Shown here: piece by piece, positions 41,631-50,215 of the stretch
Position numbering within the stretch: position 1 is the stretch's first letter
How the letters are laid out: each line of letters opens with the position of its first letter
IMG/VR virus record: IMGVR_UViG_3300032163_000005
Location: 1-64,000 of that record
DNA length: 64,000 bases
Source of the DNA: a virus
Reading direction: 5' to 3' (one strand)
The notes under the pieces: model-generated
What the model was told of the DNA's origin: nothing
Database searches by the model: none
The model's input: the letters and a program-made list of their open reading frames with translations, nothing else
Made by a program: the position numbers and the translations under genes

Positions 41631-41837
41631 TCACGCTCCGCGTTCCAACATACTCCGCGCCCACAACTTGAGGGGGTTGGGCTTGCCGCCCTTCACGTTG
41701 GGCGCATCCTGACCGGAAGGTGAGAGGCTTTCGGATTCGTCCTCCAAATCGCTTGGAGAGACGTCTTCATCGAGGGGTTGTCGCGCTCCGCTACGGGGGT
41801 TCAGAGCCGTTTTGCCGATCATGGTGGGCATTGCCAT
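41631..41837 (-). CDS. Small unknown protein between tape measure and baseplate genes
   Basis: 68 residues, MAMPTMIGKT, with an acidic Ser-rich middle (DEDVSPSDLEDESESLSPSG) and a basic end. It is 3 bp from the next gene. Probably disordered. Confidence 0.6.
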   Translation of the reverse strand: MAMPTMIGKTALNPRSGARQPLDEDVSPSDLEDESESLSPSGQDAPNVKGGKPNPLKLWARSMLERGA

Positions 41838-41858
41838 ACCCCAAAGCTATCACGTGCC

Positions 41859-43676
41859 CTATGTTGACGTGCGCGCTCCCAGTCGGGCAAGACCGTGTTG
41901 CGCGATATCGGTTCGGAACACGATGGCCACACGCTCTGGATCTTCGTCTTTGAAATCCTGATTCACATTGATCGAGCCTGTGAAGGTCTGATTGATGTTG
42001 GGAGTTTTTCCGATGGGAAGTTTTGCCTTGGTCGCTTCCGTGCGGCTCGTTTCAACCTGTTCGGCGATGTTGCTCAAACCAAGGGAATTAAGCTTGGCGA
42101 TGAACGCATCAAGACCTCCCTTGACAACATTGTCGCCGCCTTTGACCAATGCATCTTTGAGCTTTTCGCTTCCGTCCAGAAATGTTGCAGCCGCTTTCAT
42201 GGATTCCGCATCATTGAAGCCGGATGCTTCCTCCCATGCTTTGGAAAATGCTGTTGCATTGCCGCCGATCGCCGCACGAGCTTGGGCATTAACGTCTTCC
42301 ATAATCATCGCGTGATTTTTCATCGCGAATTGCATGTCCTTGTCGAAGTCTTCGAGAGCTCCACCTGCATCTGCATAGGCAGCGCGCGCAGATACAACTC
42401 CCGCTTTTTTCTCAAACCCAACGGCACCCTCTTTTGAGCGTACCCCTGCCATCGCAGCTTCTTTGCCTTTGGATAGTGCCTCTTGTTGTGCAGCGGCCTT
42501 CCCACCCTCTCCGAGCTTCGAAGCCTTATCAATCACCGATCCCAAAAAACTGCCCGCTTGCTGAACGCCTTTCACGGTCAGCAACATCACGTCTTTCATG
42601 GCCCTAGCAACATCTCTAAAAGATTTCGCAAGAAGACCGCGATTGTCATAGATGTATTGAAACGTTGTTCGAAGATCGGCCATTGGTCCTGTCGTGGCGT
42701 TCATTTCAATCGCCATACTTTTCGCGATGCCCATGAGCTCGTCAACAAATGGACCTGCAGCTTTGACTCCGAGAGCCATCGTGTTACCGAAATTCACCGC
42801 AATGCTTCCAAGAAGCGCGTGATTGTCCTGCAACCATCCATGAACTTTGCCCATAACCGGACCGATGGCTTTGACAATCGGAGCGCCTGCAGCCGCGGCT
42901 AGCCGATCAACGAAGAGCTCCATTCCCTTGGTCATCTCTCCAATACCAAGAGGAACATCCTTCATCTTTTTACCCATTGCAGCGACAGCCTTTTCCGCCA
43001 ACTTCATCTGAGCTTCTGGCGACATCTTTTGCATCTGTTGCGCGACAGATTTGGCGTTGCCCTTGAGGAGATGAGTTGCTGAAATCATTCCGACGATTGG
43101 ATTTTTCGCACGGATGATTCCCATCTCAATGGCTTCGAAAGCTTCGGAGATTCCCTCGGCGCCTTGTGGAATGGCGCGACCTGCCGACGCCATGGCTTCT
43201 GTGAGCTCGACCGCTTGATCAATGGTCTTTCCACCACGTTCAATCACGTTAGTAAATGTCGCCATCATCGCATCTCGAGTTTGTCCCGATGCAAAGGCAA
43301 CGCTCTCGAGTTGATCTTGAAGATCGCCAGCAACGTCCTTCATGTCTTTGAAGGACGTTCCGGACTCATCAAGCAAAGTCAACGTTCCGGCAAGCGCTTT
43401 GACTTGAGCAGCGCTCTCCATGTACGCGCTTGCAGCGCCAGTCGCGGCACCGATCATTACTGAGCCAGCGGCTACCGCTGCACCTGCGGCAACACCTAAT
43501 CCGAGCTTCGCGGCGTCACCAACTCCACCCCAAATCTTTTTTCCTTCGAGAACGCCGCCATGCCATTTCTTCTGGCTCTTGTTGACATTGGAGATTCCAT
43601 CTCTGAGCTTTTCAGTCTCCTTCTTTGCATTGGAGTCAATGACGAGCCGAACGTGAACTTCTGCAGCTTCAGTCAT
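41859..43676 (-). CDS. Tail tape measure protein
   Basis: 605 residues. Long helical Ala/Gly-rich protein with a hydrophobic segment (LGLGVAAGAAVAAGSVMIGA) near residue 60-80, and KGVQQAGSFLGSVIDKASKL later. Position directly after the chaperone pair is diagnostic. Its length would imply a fairly short tail if the usual proportionality (about 1.5 angstrom per residue) holds, which is inference. The start overlaps the chaperone frame by 4 bp. Confidence 0.88.
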   Translation of the reverse strand: MTEAAEVHVRLVIDSNAKKETEKLRDGISNVNKSQKKWHGGVLEGKKIWGGVGDAAKLGLGVAAGAAVAAGSVMIGAATGAASAYMESAAQVKALAGTLTLLDESGTSFKDMKDVAGDLQDQLESVAFASGQTRDAMMATFTNVIERGGKTIDQAVELTEAMASAGRAIPQGAEGISEAFEAIEMGIIRAKNPIVGMISATHLLKGNAKSVAQQMQKMSPEAQMKLAEKAVAAMGKKMKDVPLGIGEMTKGMELFVDRLAAAAGAPIVKAIGPVMGKVHGWLQDNHALLGSIAVNFGNTMALGVKAAGPFVDELMGIAKSMAIEMNATTGPMADLRTTFQYIYDNRGLLAKSFRDVARAMKDVMLLTVKGVQQAGSFLGSVIDKASKLGEGGKAAAQQEALSKGKEAAMAGVRSKEGAVGFEKKAGVVSARAAYADAGGALEDFDKDMQFAMKNHAMIMEDVNAQARAAIGGNATAFSKAWEEASGFNDAESMKAAATFLDGSEKLKDALVKGGDNVVKGGLDAFIAKLNSLGLSNIAEQVETSRTEATKAKLPIGKTPNINQTFTGSINVNQDFKDEDPERVAIVFRTDIAQHGLARLGARTST

Positions 43677-43966
43677 CGCTCCTCCATCAATACATTCTCT
43701 TCAGAGACCAATTTCGCAATGAAATTCGTTGCCTCAATGAGATCGGTGACTGGGAGATTAGCCCACTGCGTCCACGATTGTCTGCCGTAGCGCGCGCAAA
43801 ACGCTTTCTGTTTCCTACGTGTATTCAAAAGCGCAACGGGATCGATTGCGACTCGCAAATGCCACGACGCATCACTCCACGACTCACACCACGCACCAAA
43901 AACAGGCGATGAAAGAAGATCGCGCTTAGTTACTCGGCCGGCATTGAGATCGTTGAAGTGATGCAA
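43673..43966 (-). CDS. Tail assembly chaperone, -1 frameshift extension
   Basis: 98 codons in the -1 frame relative to 43930-44451. The only initiation codon at its head is a TTG inside the overlap with no ribosome binding site, so it is most likely expressed as the C-terminal part of a 259-residue fusion made by slippage at 43972-43978. The sequence contains KRDLLSSPVFGAWCESW and YGRQSWTQWANL. Equivalent to lambda gpGT and similar proteins in most long-tailed phages. Confidence 0.75.
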   Translation of the reverse strand: MHHFNDLNAGRVTKRDLLSSPVFGAWCESWSDASWHLRVAIDPVALLNTRRKQKAFCARYGRQSWTQWANLPVTDLIEATNFIAKLVSEENVLMEER

Positions 43967-44451
43967 TTGGAGAAAAAATCAAGTTGATCATCATCGGGCA
44001 ACGTGTGGGCCTTGATGTAGTAATGAATGACGAGCTTTCTACACGCGCTTCCAATTTCATCCCAGAATGCGCTGATGTTCGCACCCATACCAGGGGTCAT
44101 GGTCCAATTGACACGCTGCCCATCGATGTAGCGAATGCATTGCTTCGCCATCTCGTGAACCATACGACGATCATCTCCACGTGCACGTTGCGCCGCTTGA
44201 TGCTCTTCGAGCTCCGTGAGTTGCCAACACACAATTTGGCGTTCACCCTTTTCAGGAGCAAGTGTCCATGAAGGACGAAATCGCATGATGACGATCTTCC
44301 GACCTGGTGGCGCTTTCATCTGAGCAGGTGTGACAAACCACTCAGGTATGACGTTACTCGTATCTTTCGTTAGAGCGGTTCCCATCCGTTCGAGAGGCGA
44401 TTCCTCTTCCGGCATGTCCGCTTGCCCGTTCTCTTCGACTTGTTCGACCAT
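43930..44451 (-). CDS. Tail assembly chaperone (upstream frame)
   Basis: 173 residues, MVEQVEENGQ, with an acidic start, then a core ELEEHQAAQRARGDDRRMVH and CIRYIDGQRVNWTM, and a helical C-terminus QLDFFSNCITS. The FF codons form a slippery heptamer. It precedes the tape measure gene, as required, and should assist assembly of the tube around the tape measure. Confidence 0.8.
   Translation of the reverse strand: MVEQVEENGQADMPEEESPLERMGTALTKDTSNVIPEWFVTPAQMKAPPGRKIVIMRFRPSWTLAPEKGERQIVCWQLTELEEHQAAQRARGDDRRMVHEMAKQCIRYIDGQRVNWTMTPGMGANISAFWDEIGSACRKLVIHYYIKAHTLPDDDQLDFFSNCITSTISMPAE
43972..43978 (-). promoter_or_regulatory. -1 programmed frameshift site
   Basis: Minus strand T TTT TTC, in the zero frame GA-T TTT TTC, a standard X XXY YYZ slippery heptamer. 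It lies within the 37 bp overlap of the two chaperone frames; slipping back one base joins them. Downstream pseudoknot not assessed. Confidence 0.8.
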
Positions 44452-44571
44452 GAGTCCCTCCGTAGCGAAGGAACCTTATCATGCACGTTTTCGATGAGGG
44501 CCTTTCTTCCGAATGGGCTGCGTGAACGCTCGTTCGATTAACCAACCAACAGCACTCGGTTGGGTTGTTGA
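44452..44571 (-). other. 120 bp gap between tube and chaperone genes
   Basis: No gene. On the minus strand just after the tube stop there is CAACCCAACC...GGTTGGTTG, an imperfect hairpin without a T run, and near the chaperone start GGTTCCTTCG...GGAGGGAC. A regulatory 3'/5' structure is possible. Confidence 0.3.
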
Positions 44572-45012
44572 CTAACTAGAAGTGGCTATGGCCCTTTCAC
44601 ATTCGAAGTCGAGCTTGACCGAGACGTACTCGGCGCGATCCGGGAAGTCGTGTGGAATCTCCCCAAACTTCACGTCCGCAAACAAGAAGGTCGGCGTCTG
44701 TCCGTTTGGGAACGAGAGGACCGACGTGATGTTGAAGATGACGTCGGGTGTGTTTCGTTGCGCTCGATCAAGGATCGCTTGCTCGAATGCGATGAATTCT
44801 TGGTTATGGAGGTGAAGCTCCATCGAACCCTTCACGCCCTTGTAGATCTCATCTTTGCGTTCTGACTTCTCACCAAGGTAACCCTGAGACTGAATCTCGA
44901 GTTGATGTGCGAAGTTGAAGTTTCGAACATCCACGAGTGAGGCTTCGAGAGCCCCATCTCGAACGATGAGCACAGAAGTTTCTTGTCCTCGAATCCTACT
45001 CTCAGCAGCCAT
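44572..45012 (-). CDS. Tail tube protein
   Basis: 146 residues. The sequence (RNFNFAHQLEIQSQGYLGEK, GVKGSMELHLHNQEFIAFEQ and YVSVKLDFECERA) and size fit the tube family used under contractile sheaths (gp19/DUF3277-like). It lies immediately downstream of the sheath gene, as in most myophages. Confidence 0.8.
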   Translation of the reverse strand: MAAESRIRGQETSVLIVRDGALEASLVDVRNFNFAHQLEIQSQGYLGEKSERKDEIYKGVKGSMELHLHNQEFIAFEQAILDRAQRNTPDVIFNITSVLSFPNGQTPTFLFADVKFGEIPHDFPDRAEYVSVKLDFECERAIATSS

Positions 45013-45031
45013 TGATGACCTCTTATCCTCG

Positions 45032-45056
45032 GTTCTAGTGCATCTACAACACTAGA
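45032..45056 (-). other. Inverted repeat between sheath and tube genes
   Basis: TCTAGTG-...-CACTAGA, a 7 bp stem just after the sheath stop, without a T run. It could stabilise or process the mRNA, allowing more tube than sheath expression. Confidence 0.4.
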
Positions 45057-45059
45057 TGA

Positions 45060-47636
45060 TTAGGCCGCTTGGGGCAGTTGTTCTGTGACCGTGACCGATT
45101 CACCAATCTGCGTCTCGAGCACGAGTGCATCGATGGATGAGAGCGTCCTCACCTTGATGATGAGTCGGAATATGCCGAGCGCCAACGTGTCTGGCGTGTT
45201 GCCGCTCTTGGGATCAAGCGTGTAGCCCGCAATCCGTTGAAACGCCGGATTGTTTGCCGAGAGCAAGCTGTCGAGGAACCCACGAAACTCCGACGTGATG
45301 GCTTGGCGCCTTTGGAAGGTGTTGAGCTTCTTTCCGAATGCTCGGCCCCTTCGTGCAAGCGTGTCCTGGATGAAATCTGCCATACGACGACGCGCGATGT
45401 TGCGGAGCTGAGGGAAGGTTCCCGGATCAACACTCGTGACGCCGCTCTGGAAGATGAGAACGCCATCATCAATGCGTGGTGCACAGATACCGTTTGCTCG
45501 GAACAGCTTGTAGTCGTCCACCGTGTAGTTGGCTGCGTTGGACGAGCTCTCGAGCGCAACAACCGCCGAGGTGAACGATGTGAGCTGGCCGGGGTTCTCT
45601 TCCGGCGCGAGCTGACTAAGGATCGACGCAAGGAAGCCGTCTGAACCGAGGTCCACAAGACCATCAGCAGTGAAGCCTGCACCACCGCTGAGACCCCGCC
45701 GCGCGATAAGCGGAACGAGGGATCGGACGCCTGGATACGTGTAAACAACACGTTGATCGCGATACGCGCCCACGCCCGGTTCCGCCACACGCGAGAGTGC
45801 TTGCGCTCGAGATGTCCCAAGTGGTGGTCGGACCATTCCCATTCGCCCAAAGAGATTGCTCGATGCGCTGAGCACATTCTCTCGAACCTTGCGACGAAGC
45901 GCGTTCGACTGACGTGCGCTGTAGATGATGTTCGCTTCGCGTGAAGGCTGTTGTGGATCAAGCGTGGCATCTAGAGCCGTCGCGTACTGCGAATCGATGG
46001 CCGCTTCGGAGAGCGCCGCGGTGATGAGTTGCGGATTGACGACGTCGAAGCTCCCGAGGTCGGGTGGTTGATCCACCACAACGATGGTGCCTGCTGTTCC
46101 TGAAAGCCCCGATCCATCATCGAGTGCATGACGAACCTTGACCGAGAACGGTCCGGCATTCGCGGTGTAGACCGATCCGATGAGCGTCGGAGCATCGAAC
46201 CGAAGCGTTTGCATCGTGACGAAGACGCGCGTGTTGAGCGCATTACGAACGACCGTTCCCGCGGGAATGTTGCCCGCCACGATCGCTGGAACGCTGATGG
46301 TCTGAACGATGAGCCCAAGGTCAGAGAGGACCGAAGCGGGAGCTCCGACCACGCGAACCTGTCCGCCATTCTTCCGACCGCGGAGAAGCATGTGAGTGGC
46401 ATCGAGCGATGTTGCCATCGTGAAGCCCGCCGCCGTGTTGATGTTCGCGATGACGGTTGCTTGGGATTGCGCCGCTGCGATCGTCACGTTGAAGTTGGCT
46501 TCATCATCCACGCCAAGCGAGAGCACACCCGTTCCAACAGTCGGGAATGTCTGCGCTGTTGATCGAAGGTTTGCGATGCCATCGTTCGATCCTTCTTGCG
46601 TGGCAACGAATCCAAGAGCCGTCGCTGTCGTGGCCGGTCCCACTTCGATGTAGTCGCCCGAGGCCACGAAGTTTTTGCTGACGCGAAGACGGCCCGAGGA
46701 ATCTTGTTCGACGGTCGTTCCTGTGATCGCTGCCTCAACGATCACCTTGATCTCATTGAAGACGACTGCATCGATGTCCGACACATTGCCTGTGCCTGCG
46801 GTCGTGGCGAGCGTGAGATTGAGCGCTGTGAGAACGCTGGCCGTGCCTGCGACGATGCGCACTTGACTGCCCGTTCCGCGCCGAATGGCCGTGAACGTGA
46901 TGATGTTGCCGCCACCATCCGACGCAAACGTGAAGCCTGCATACGCGTTAATGCGCGCGATGACCTGCAGTTTTGTCTGATCCGCTGCGAGAAACGTCAC
47001 GATGAAGTTGGCCGCCGAGTCGTACCCGAGCGTGAGTGTTTCACCACCCGTGAAGAGTGTTGGGTAGACGCCCGCACCGCTGTTGACCGTTGCAGCCGTC
47101 GCGCTGAATGTCGCGCTCACTGGGCCAGCGCCAATGTCGAGAGCAAGAACTTGCGCGGGTTCGAGGTTGTACGCGAACGATGCAAGCCCTGTTACGAACG
47201 CGCGTCGTTGAAACTCGACAGCTCCCACACTCGTGTCCACGCGAAGACAGAGGAGCCTCTTGAACTTCTTTCCGTTGAGCTGAACGAACGCATTGCCGTT
47301 CCAGAATTCATCAACAAGAGCTCCGTCTACGCGACGCTTCCGCGCTGATGGGTTGTTGCCTGGTACACCGCCGTAACGGTATCCGAGCTCCCCAAGGGAG
47401 TTGACGAAGTCGGTCGTCCCTGTTGGTTCGACCATGCGGACGTTGTTGTCCATCCCGTTGGCGTTCCCGCCCGTCGCAAACTCGCCATCTTCGTACTCGC
47501 CAGCACAAATGACGGTCCCCGTTCCGACGCCGGAGATGGACGCAGGAGGGTCCAAATCCAGAATATTTACGGACTCAATTTCGAGAAAGACCTCGTTTCC
47601 TGGGTCCGAAAGGAACCTTCTTAAAAAAACACTCAT
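45060..47636 (-). CDS. Tail sheath protein with inserted repeat domains
   Basis: 858 residues. The C-terminal region (FRANGICAPRIDDGVLIFQS, IARRRMADFIQDTLAR, and the end FRLIIKVRTLSSIDALVLET) and the N-terminal TGTVICAGEYEDG are sheath-like. Between them two copies of a roughly 80-residue module (about 198-280 and 370-450), each with GYDSAANFIVTF/GVDDEANFNVTI, ARINAYAGFTF/ANINTAAGFTM and GSQVRIVAGTASVLTALNL/GGQVRVVGAPASVLSDLGL, resemble flagellin/hook IN motifs and are probably surface decorations. T4 sheath is about 660 residues, so the excess fits the inserts. Confidence 0.88.
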   Translation of the reverse strand: MSVFLRRFLSDPGNEVFLEIESVNILDLDPPASISGVGTGTVICAGEYEDGEFATGGNANGMDNNVRMVEPTGTTDFVNSLGELGYRYGGVPGNNPSARKRRVDGALVDEFWNGNAFVQLNGKKFKRLLCLRVDTSVGAVEFQRRAFVTGLASFAYNLEPAQVLALDIGAGPVSATFSATAATVNSGAGVYPTLFTGGETLTLGYDSAANFIVTFLAADQTKLQVIARINAYAGFTFASDGGGNIITFTAIRRGTGSQVRIVAGTASVLTALNLTLATTAGTGNVSDIDAVVFNEIKVIVEAAITGTTVEQDSSGRLRVSKNFVASGDYIEVGPATTATALGFVATQEGSNDGIANLRSTAQTFPTVGTGVLSLGVDDEANFNVTIAAAQSQATVIANINTAAGFTMATSLDATHMLLRGRKNGGQVRVVGAPASVLSDLGLIVQTISVPAIVAGNIPAGTVVRNALNTRVFVTMQTLRFDAPTLIGSVYTANAGPFSVKVRHALDDGSGLSGTAGTIVVVDQPPDLGSFDVVNPQLITAALSEAAIDSQYATALDATLDPQQPSREANIIYSARQSNALRRKVRENVLSASSNLFGRMGMVRPPLGTSRAQALSRVAEPGVGAYRDQRVVYTYPGVRSLVPLIARRGLSGGAGFTADGLVDLGSDGFLASILSQLAPEENPGQLTSFTSAVVALESSSNAANYTVDDYKLFRANGICAPRIDDGVLIFQSGVTSVDPGTFPQLRNIARRRMADFIQDTLARRGRAFGKKLNTFQRRQAITSEFRGFLDSLLSANNPAFQRIAGYTLDPKSGNTPDTLALGIFRLIIKVRTLSSIDALVLETQIGESVTVTEQLPQAA

Positions 47637-47653
47637 GTGGATCTCTCCCTAGA

Positions 47654-47674
47654 CGACGAAACGCGGTTTCGTCG
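47654..47674 (-). promoter_or_regulatory. 9 bp perfect hairpin in the sheath leader
   Basis: CGACGAAAC-CGC-GTTTCGTCG on the minus strand, about 18 bp before the sheath ATG and directly upstream of GGGAGAG. Not followed by T residues. It is the strongest short hairpin I see in front of a virion gene. A role in mRNA stability or translation of an abundant protein is inferred. Confidence 0.5.
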
Positions 47675-47718
47675 AAAGGTACACGTGCTTGGGGGATTGC
47701 GGCAATGATCGCGATTCG

Positions 47719-48558
47719 TCACTCCGAATCCCGCGGTCCGAATGGATCGCAGGGATCGGGAACGAACGGTTTTTCAGCGTCAATCAAGAGCTGAATGCGC
47801 GGATCAGTGGGTTGTGGGTCTTGGAGCTGAATGAGGTCGTTCGTCTGCGGATCAGCATCCACTGCAACTTCGGCCTGAACGGTGACCGGTAGATAGTTGA
47901 CCAAGCTCACGAGCGTGAACCGCATGTCGAGCGTGAGTCTGGCGCGTCGTCGGTTCAGAACATTGTCCGGTTCATCGAAGAGCTCGCGCTGTTCGAGCGA
48001 GAACGAAACGAGCTGATTGAAGTAGTCGGGCACTCGAAACCGAAGGGCGTAGCTCTGCTCAGATGGTGAGAACGCCGCTTCGAGTCCAGCGAGGATGGCG
48101 CGTCGTTCCGCCTTTTTTGCACACCAAATCTCGATGACGAGATTCTCTATGTACTCGGATTGCCACTGAATTACGGTGCCTTTGGCATAGACATCGCGCG
48201 AGTCTTCTTGCAGGTAAGTGGAGAATCCGATCGTCTCGTACGCAACCGGCACGTTGCCCGAGATGAACGCGATGGATGGGAATCGAAGGTCCGACTCGTT
48301 GTCTGGCCACTCGATGTGGATGTCATCGAGTGGGATCTGAAAGTCGATGGGAGCTCCGCGCTTCTTCGTGGTGCGGTCAACGTCACCTTCACGGAAGAAT
48401 GTGAGCTCGGAGATGTAGCGTGCGAGGATGCGAAGACATGCTGTGCGACCATCGGCCGCGGGTGGGGGCGGATTGGGCTTGGGCGGAAATCCGACAGCTC
48501 CCCAAGGAGTACCTTGAAAGAGCTTCAGAAGGCCGTCTGAGAGCTTGGGGATGCCCAT
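47719..48558 (-). CDS. Neck / tail-terminator-like protein
   Basis: 279 residues. Mixed alpha/beta with IHIEWPDNESDLRFPSIAFI and RRRARLTLDMRFTLVSLVNY. Position between the gp10-like protein and the sheath suggests a tail completion or sheath-terminator protein. Its C-terminus is Asp/Pro-rich. Recognition is by context. Confidence 0.6.
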   Translation of the reverse strand: MGIPKLSDGLLKLFQGTPWGAVGFPPKPNPPPPAADGRTACLRILARYISELTFFREGDVDRTTKKRGAPIDFQIPLDDIHIEWPDNESDLRFPSIAFISGNVPVAYETIGFSTYLQEDSRDVYAKGTVIQWQSEYIENLVIEIWCAKKAERRAILAGLEAAFSPSEQSYALRFRVPDYFNQLVSFSLEQRELFDEPDNVLNRRRARLTLDMRFTLVSLVNYLPVTVQAEVAVDADPQTNDLIQLQDPQPTDPRIQLLIDAEKPFVPDPCDPFGPRDSE

Positions 48559-49094
48559 TACTTGAAGCTCTTTCCAAGAGCTCGTTGGAGCTCCTTCTTG
48601 AGGTAGCCTTCAAGACCTTGAAGCCCCTGCTCGAGGATCCGAAGCCCGCCTTTGCCACCTGCCGATCCGCGATTGAAGATGCCCTTTTTCCTCATGCTAT
48701 GCGCGATGGCGAATGCAACGCCACGAGCGGCGTCAGTCGCGCGTTTACCCTTACCTCCAACCAACCCCTTTCGCTTGGCCCATTTCGCGAGCGCATCGAT
48801 CATCACGCGACCTGGTTTGACGTTGGCTGCGCGTACGCCGCCCTCGATAAGCGGCGCTTGTACTGACGCGTTGATGATGTCCGCACCTCGTTTGGTAGAC
48901 CGAACACGCCACGCTGCGCGATAGATGCCGCGATCTACAGGTGGAGGTTTTTGCGCGGGGATGAGTCGTACCTGTATGTCTTGAACGATGTGAAGAGCTG
49001 CAGCATGGATGGCAGTGTGTGCGGCTTTCTCAAACCCCTTCGTGATGTGGATTTGAATCTGCCCTGCTTCGTTGCTCTCGAACCGCTTGGACAT
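48558..49094 (-). CDS. HK97 gp10-like head-tail connector protein
   Basis: 178 residues. AAHTAIHAAALHIVQDIQVR and then VDRGIYRAAWRVRSTKRGAD, followed by a basic Gly-rich region (KRKGLVGGKGKRATDAA), fits the HK97-gp10 type tail completion family. It shares one base with the neck gene downstream. Start MSKRFESNEA has a usable site. Confidence 0.65.
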   Translation of the reverse strand: MSKRFESNEAGQIQIHITKGFEKAAHTAIHAAALHIVQDIQVRLIPAQKPPPVDRGIYRAAWRVRSTKRGADIINASVQAPLIEGGVRAANVKPGRVMIDALAKWAKRKGLVGGKGKRATDAARGVAFAIAHSMRKKGIFNRGSAGGKGGLRILEQGLQGLEGYLKKELQRALGKSFK

Positions 49095-49125
49095 GGTTCA
49101 GAGCATAGCGCGGCATCAATGGGAT

Positions 49126-49770
49126 ATGAGCAAACGAGAATGTCCGGTTTGCCTTCGCATTCGGCGAGCATGCATTTGTCGTTCAACGCGCTGTGAAGAC
49201 TGCAACCTTCCCAACCGTGAGTGTTGGTGCCGTCACTTCGATCCCAACACCAAAATTCTGACATTTGAAGAGTCGGAGAAATTCCCTGCGTTGATCCGAG
49301 ATTTGTCGGTCATTCAGGTTCAACAAATCTCCGATGCTCTCGATCACCATCTCGAGCGCATTCTTGGTCCCGACGTCCGAGGAGCGTGCACCTACGCATA
49401 CGATGTCGATGGCAACATCACGTTGCTTTGCTTGTTCTGGATCCAGTGGACTCAATCAGCTTCATCGGTAGAGAACGAGCGAACACTCTCAGTGACTCCC
49501 AAAGTTTGGCAAGATCGCAAAGAGATCATGCAAAAGGAAGGTGTTTCCTACCAACAATCCGCAGGGATCCCATCCGGTGTGCGTGGGTTTTTCGCGCGAT
49601 CCGTTTTGGGAATCATCGAGAAATTCGATGTCACGAATCTCAAACCAACATCGTTCCAAGAGTTGATCGATCTTCTACACGTCCTATACGACGCTTGCGA
49701 AGAGACCAAATTCATCGGGCACTGGCAGGACTCTGTGTTCTCGATTGAAACTGACTGGCATGAGGTCTAG
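49126..49770 (+). CDS. Cys-rich unknown protein on the plus strand (accessory)
   Basis: 214 residues from MSKRECPVCL. The first 40 residues hold nine Cys in paired arrangements (CPVC...CIC...CEDC...CWC), probably two zinc sites; the remainder is helical with Trp-rich segments (LLCLFWIQWTQSASS). It lies against the direction of all surrounding virion genes, 31 bp from the divergent connector gene, and its stop overlaps the stop of the convergent small gene (CTAG). This is the pattern of a moron-type accessory. Function unknown. Confidence 0.7.
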   Translation: MSKRECPVCLRIRRACICRSTRCEDCNLPNRECWCRHFDPNTKILTFEESEKFPALIRDLSVIQVQQISDALDHHLERILGPDVRGACTYAYDVDGNITLLCLFWIQWTQSASSVENERTLSVTPKVWQDRKEIMQKEGVSYQQSAGIPSGVRGFFARSVLGIIEKFDVTNLKPTSFQELIDLLHVLYDACEETKFIGHWQDSVFSIETDWHEV

Positions 49771-49919
49771 CGCGGCGGATGGATACTCCGCTCGACGACG
49801 CTCTTCTCACCCGTCTTCGGATCGGTTCGTTGCTCGATGACCACGATGGGTGTCTTCGGCTTTGTCTTGATAAAGGCCGGCCGCCGACCTCGACCCCGAA
49901 TCTCAATCTCACGTCTCAT
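49767..49919 (-). CDS. Small basic protein, overlooked by length filters
   Basis: 50 residues from MRREIEIRGRGRRPAFIKTK. The start overlaps the next gene's stop region (ATGA), and the stop TAG overlaps the convergent stop of the plus-strand gene. Arg/Lys-rich N-terminus then VVIEQRTDPKTGEKSVVE, which could form a beta hairpin. Coding is supported by the tight overlap and frame; no family. Confidence 0.6.
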   Translation of the reverse strand: MRREIEIRGRGRRPAFIKTKPKTPIVVIEQRTDPKTGEKSVVERSIHPPR

Positions 49920-50215
49920 TGATCACCCTTCGGTTGCCACCAATCGGAACAATACGTTGTCGGAGACGCAGGGAGCTCCGCGCCGCCATTCCACTGTTGG
50001 AAGTTGGGCTCGTTACACGTTCCCTGTTCCCCATCAATCGCCACGAACCGACAATTGGAACATGACGATCCGCCTTCTGGGACGTTCATTCCGGGAAGGT
50101 GCCCTGCGGGAAGTGTGGCGGTTCCAAGGTTGACATCTTGTGCCAAAGGAAGACGCGCCTTTGAGTCTTGTGGTCCGCCCACCACCGACGACGCCCATTG
50201 CCGAATATCAGGCAT
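49916..50215 (-). CDS. Small Cys-rich protein with IRQWA N-terminus
   Basis: 99 residues, MPDIRQWASS. The C-terminal half SCSNCRFVAIDGEQGTCNEP and YCSDWWQPK has four Cys in a C-x2-C...C...C arrangement that recurs in phage-encoded small proteins and in high-potential iron-sulfur-like proteins; metal or cluster binding is likely. The N-terminal motif is shared with 50208-50639, 51304-51573, 51576-51776 and the zeta-like protein. Confidence 0.65.
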   Translation of the reverse strand: MPDIRQWASSVVGGPQDSKARLPLAQDVNLGTATLPAGHLPGMNVPEGGSSCSNCRFVAIDGEQGTCNEPNFQQWNGGAELPASPTTYCSDWWQPKGDQ

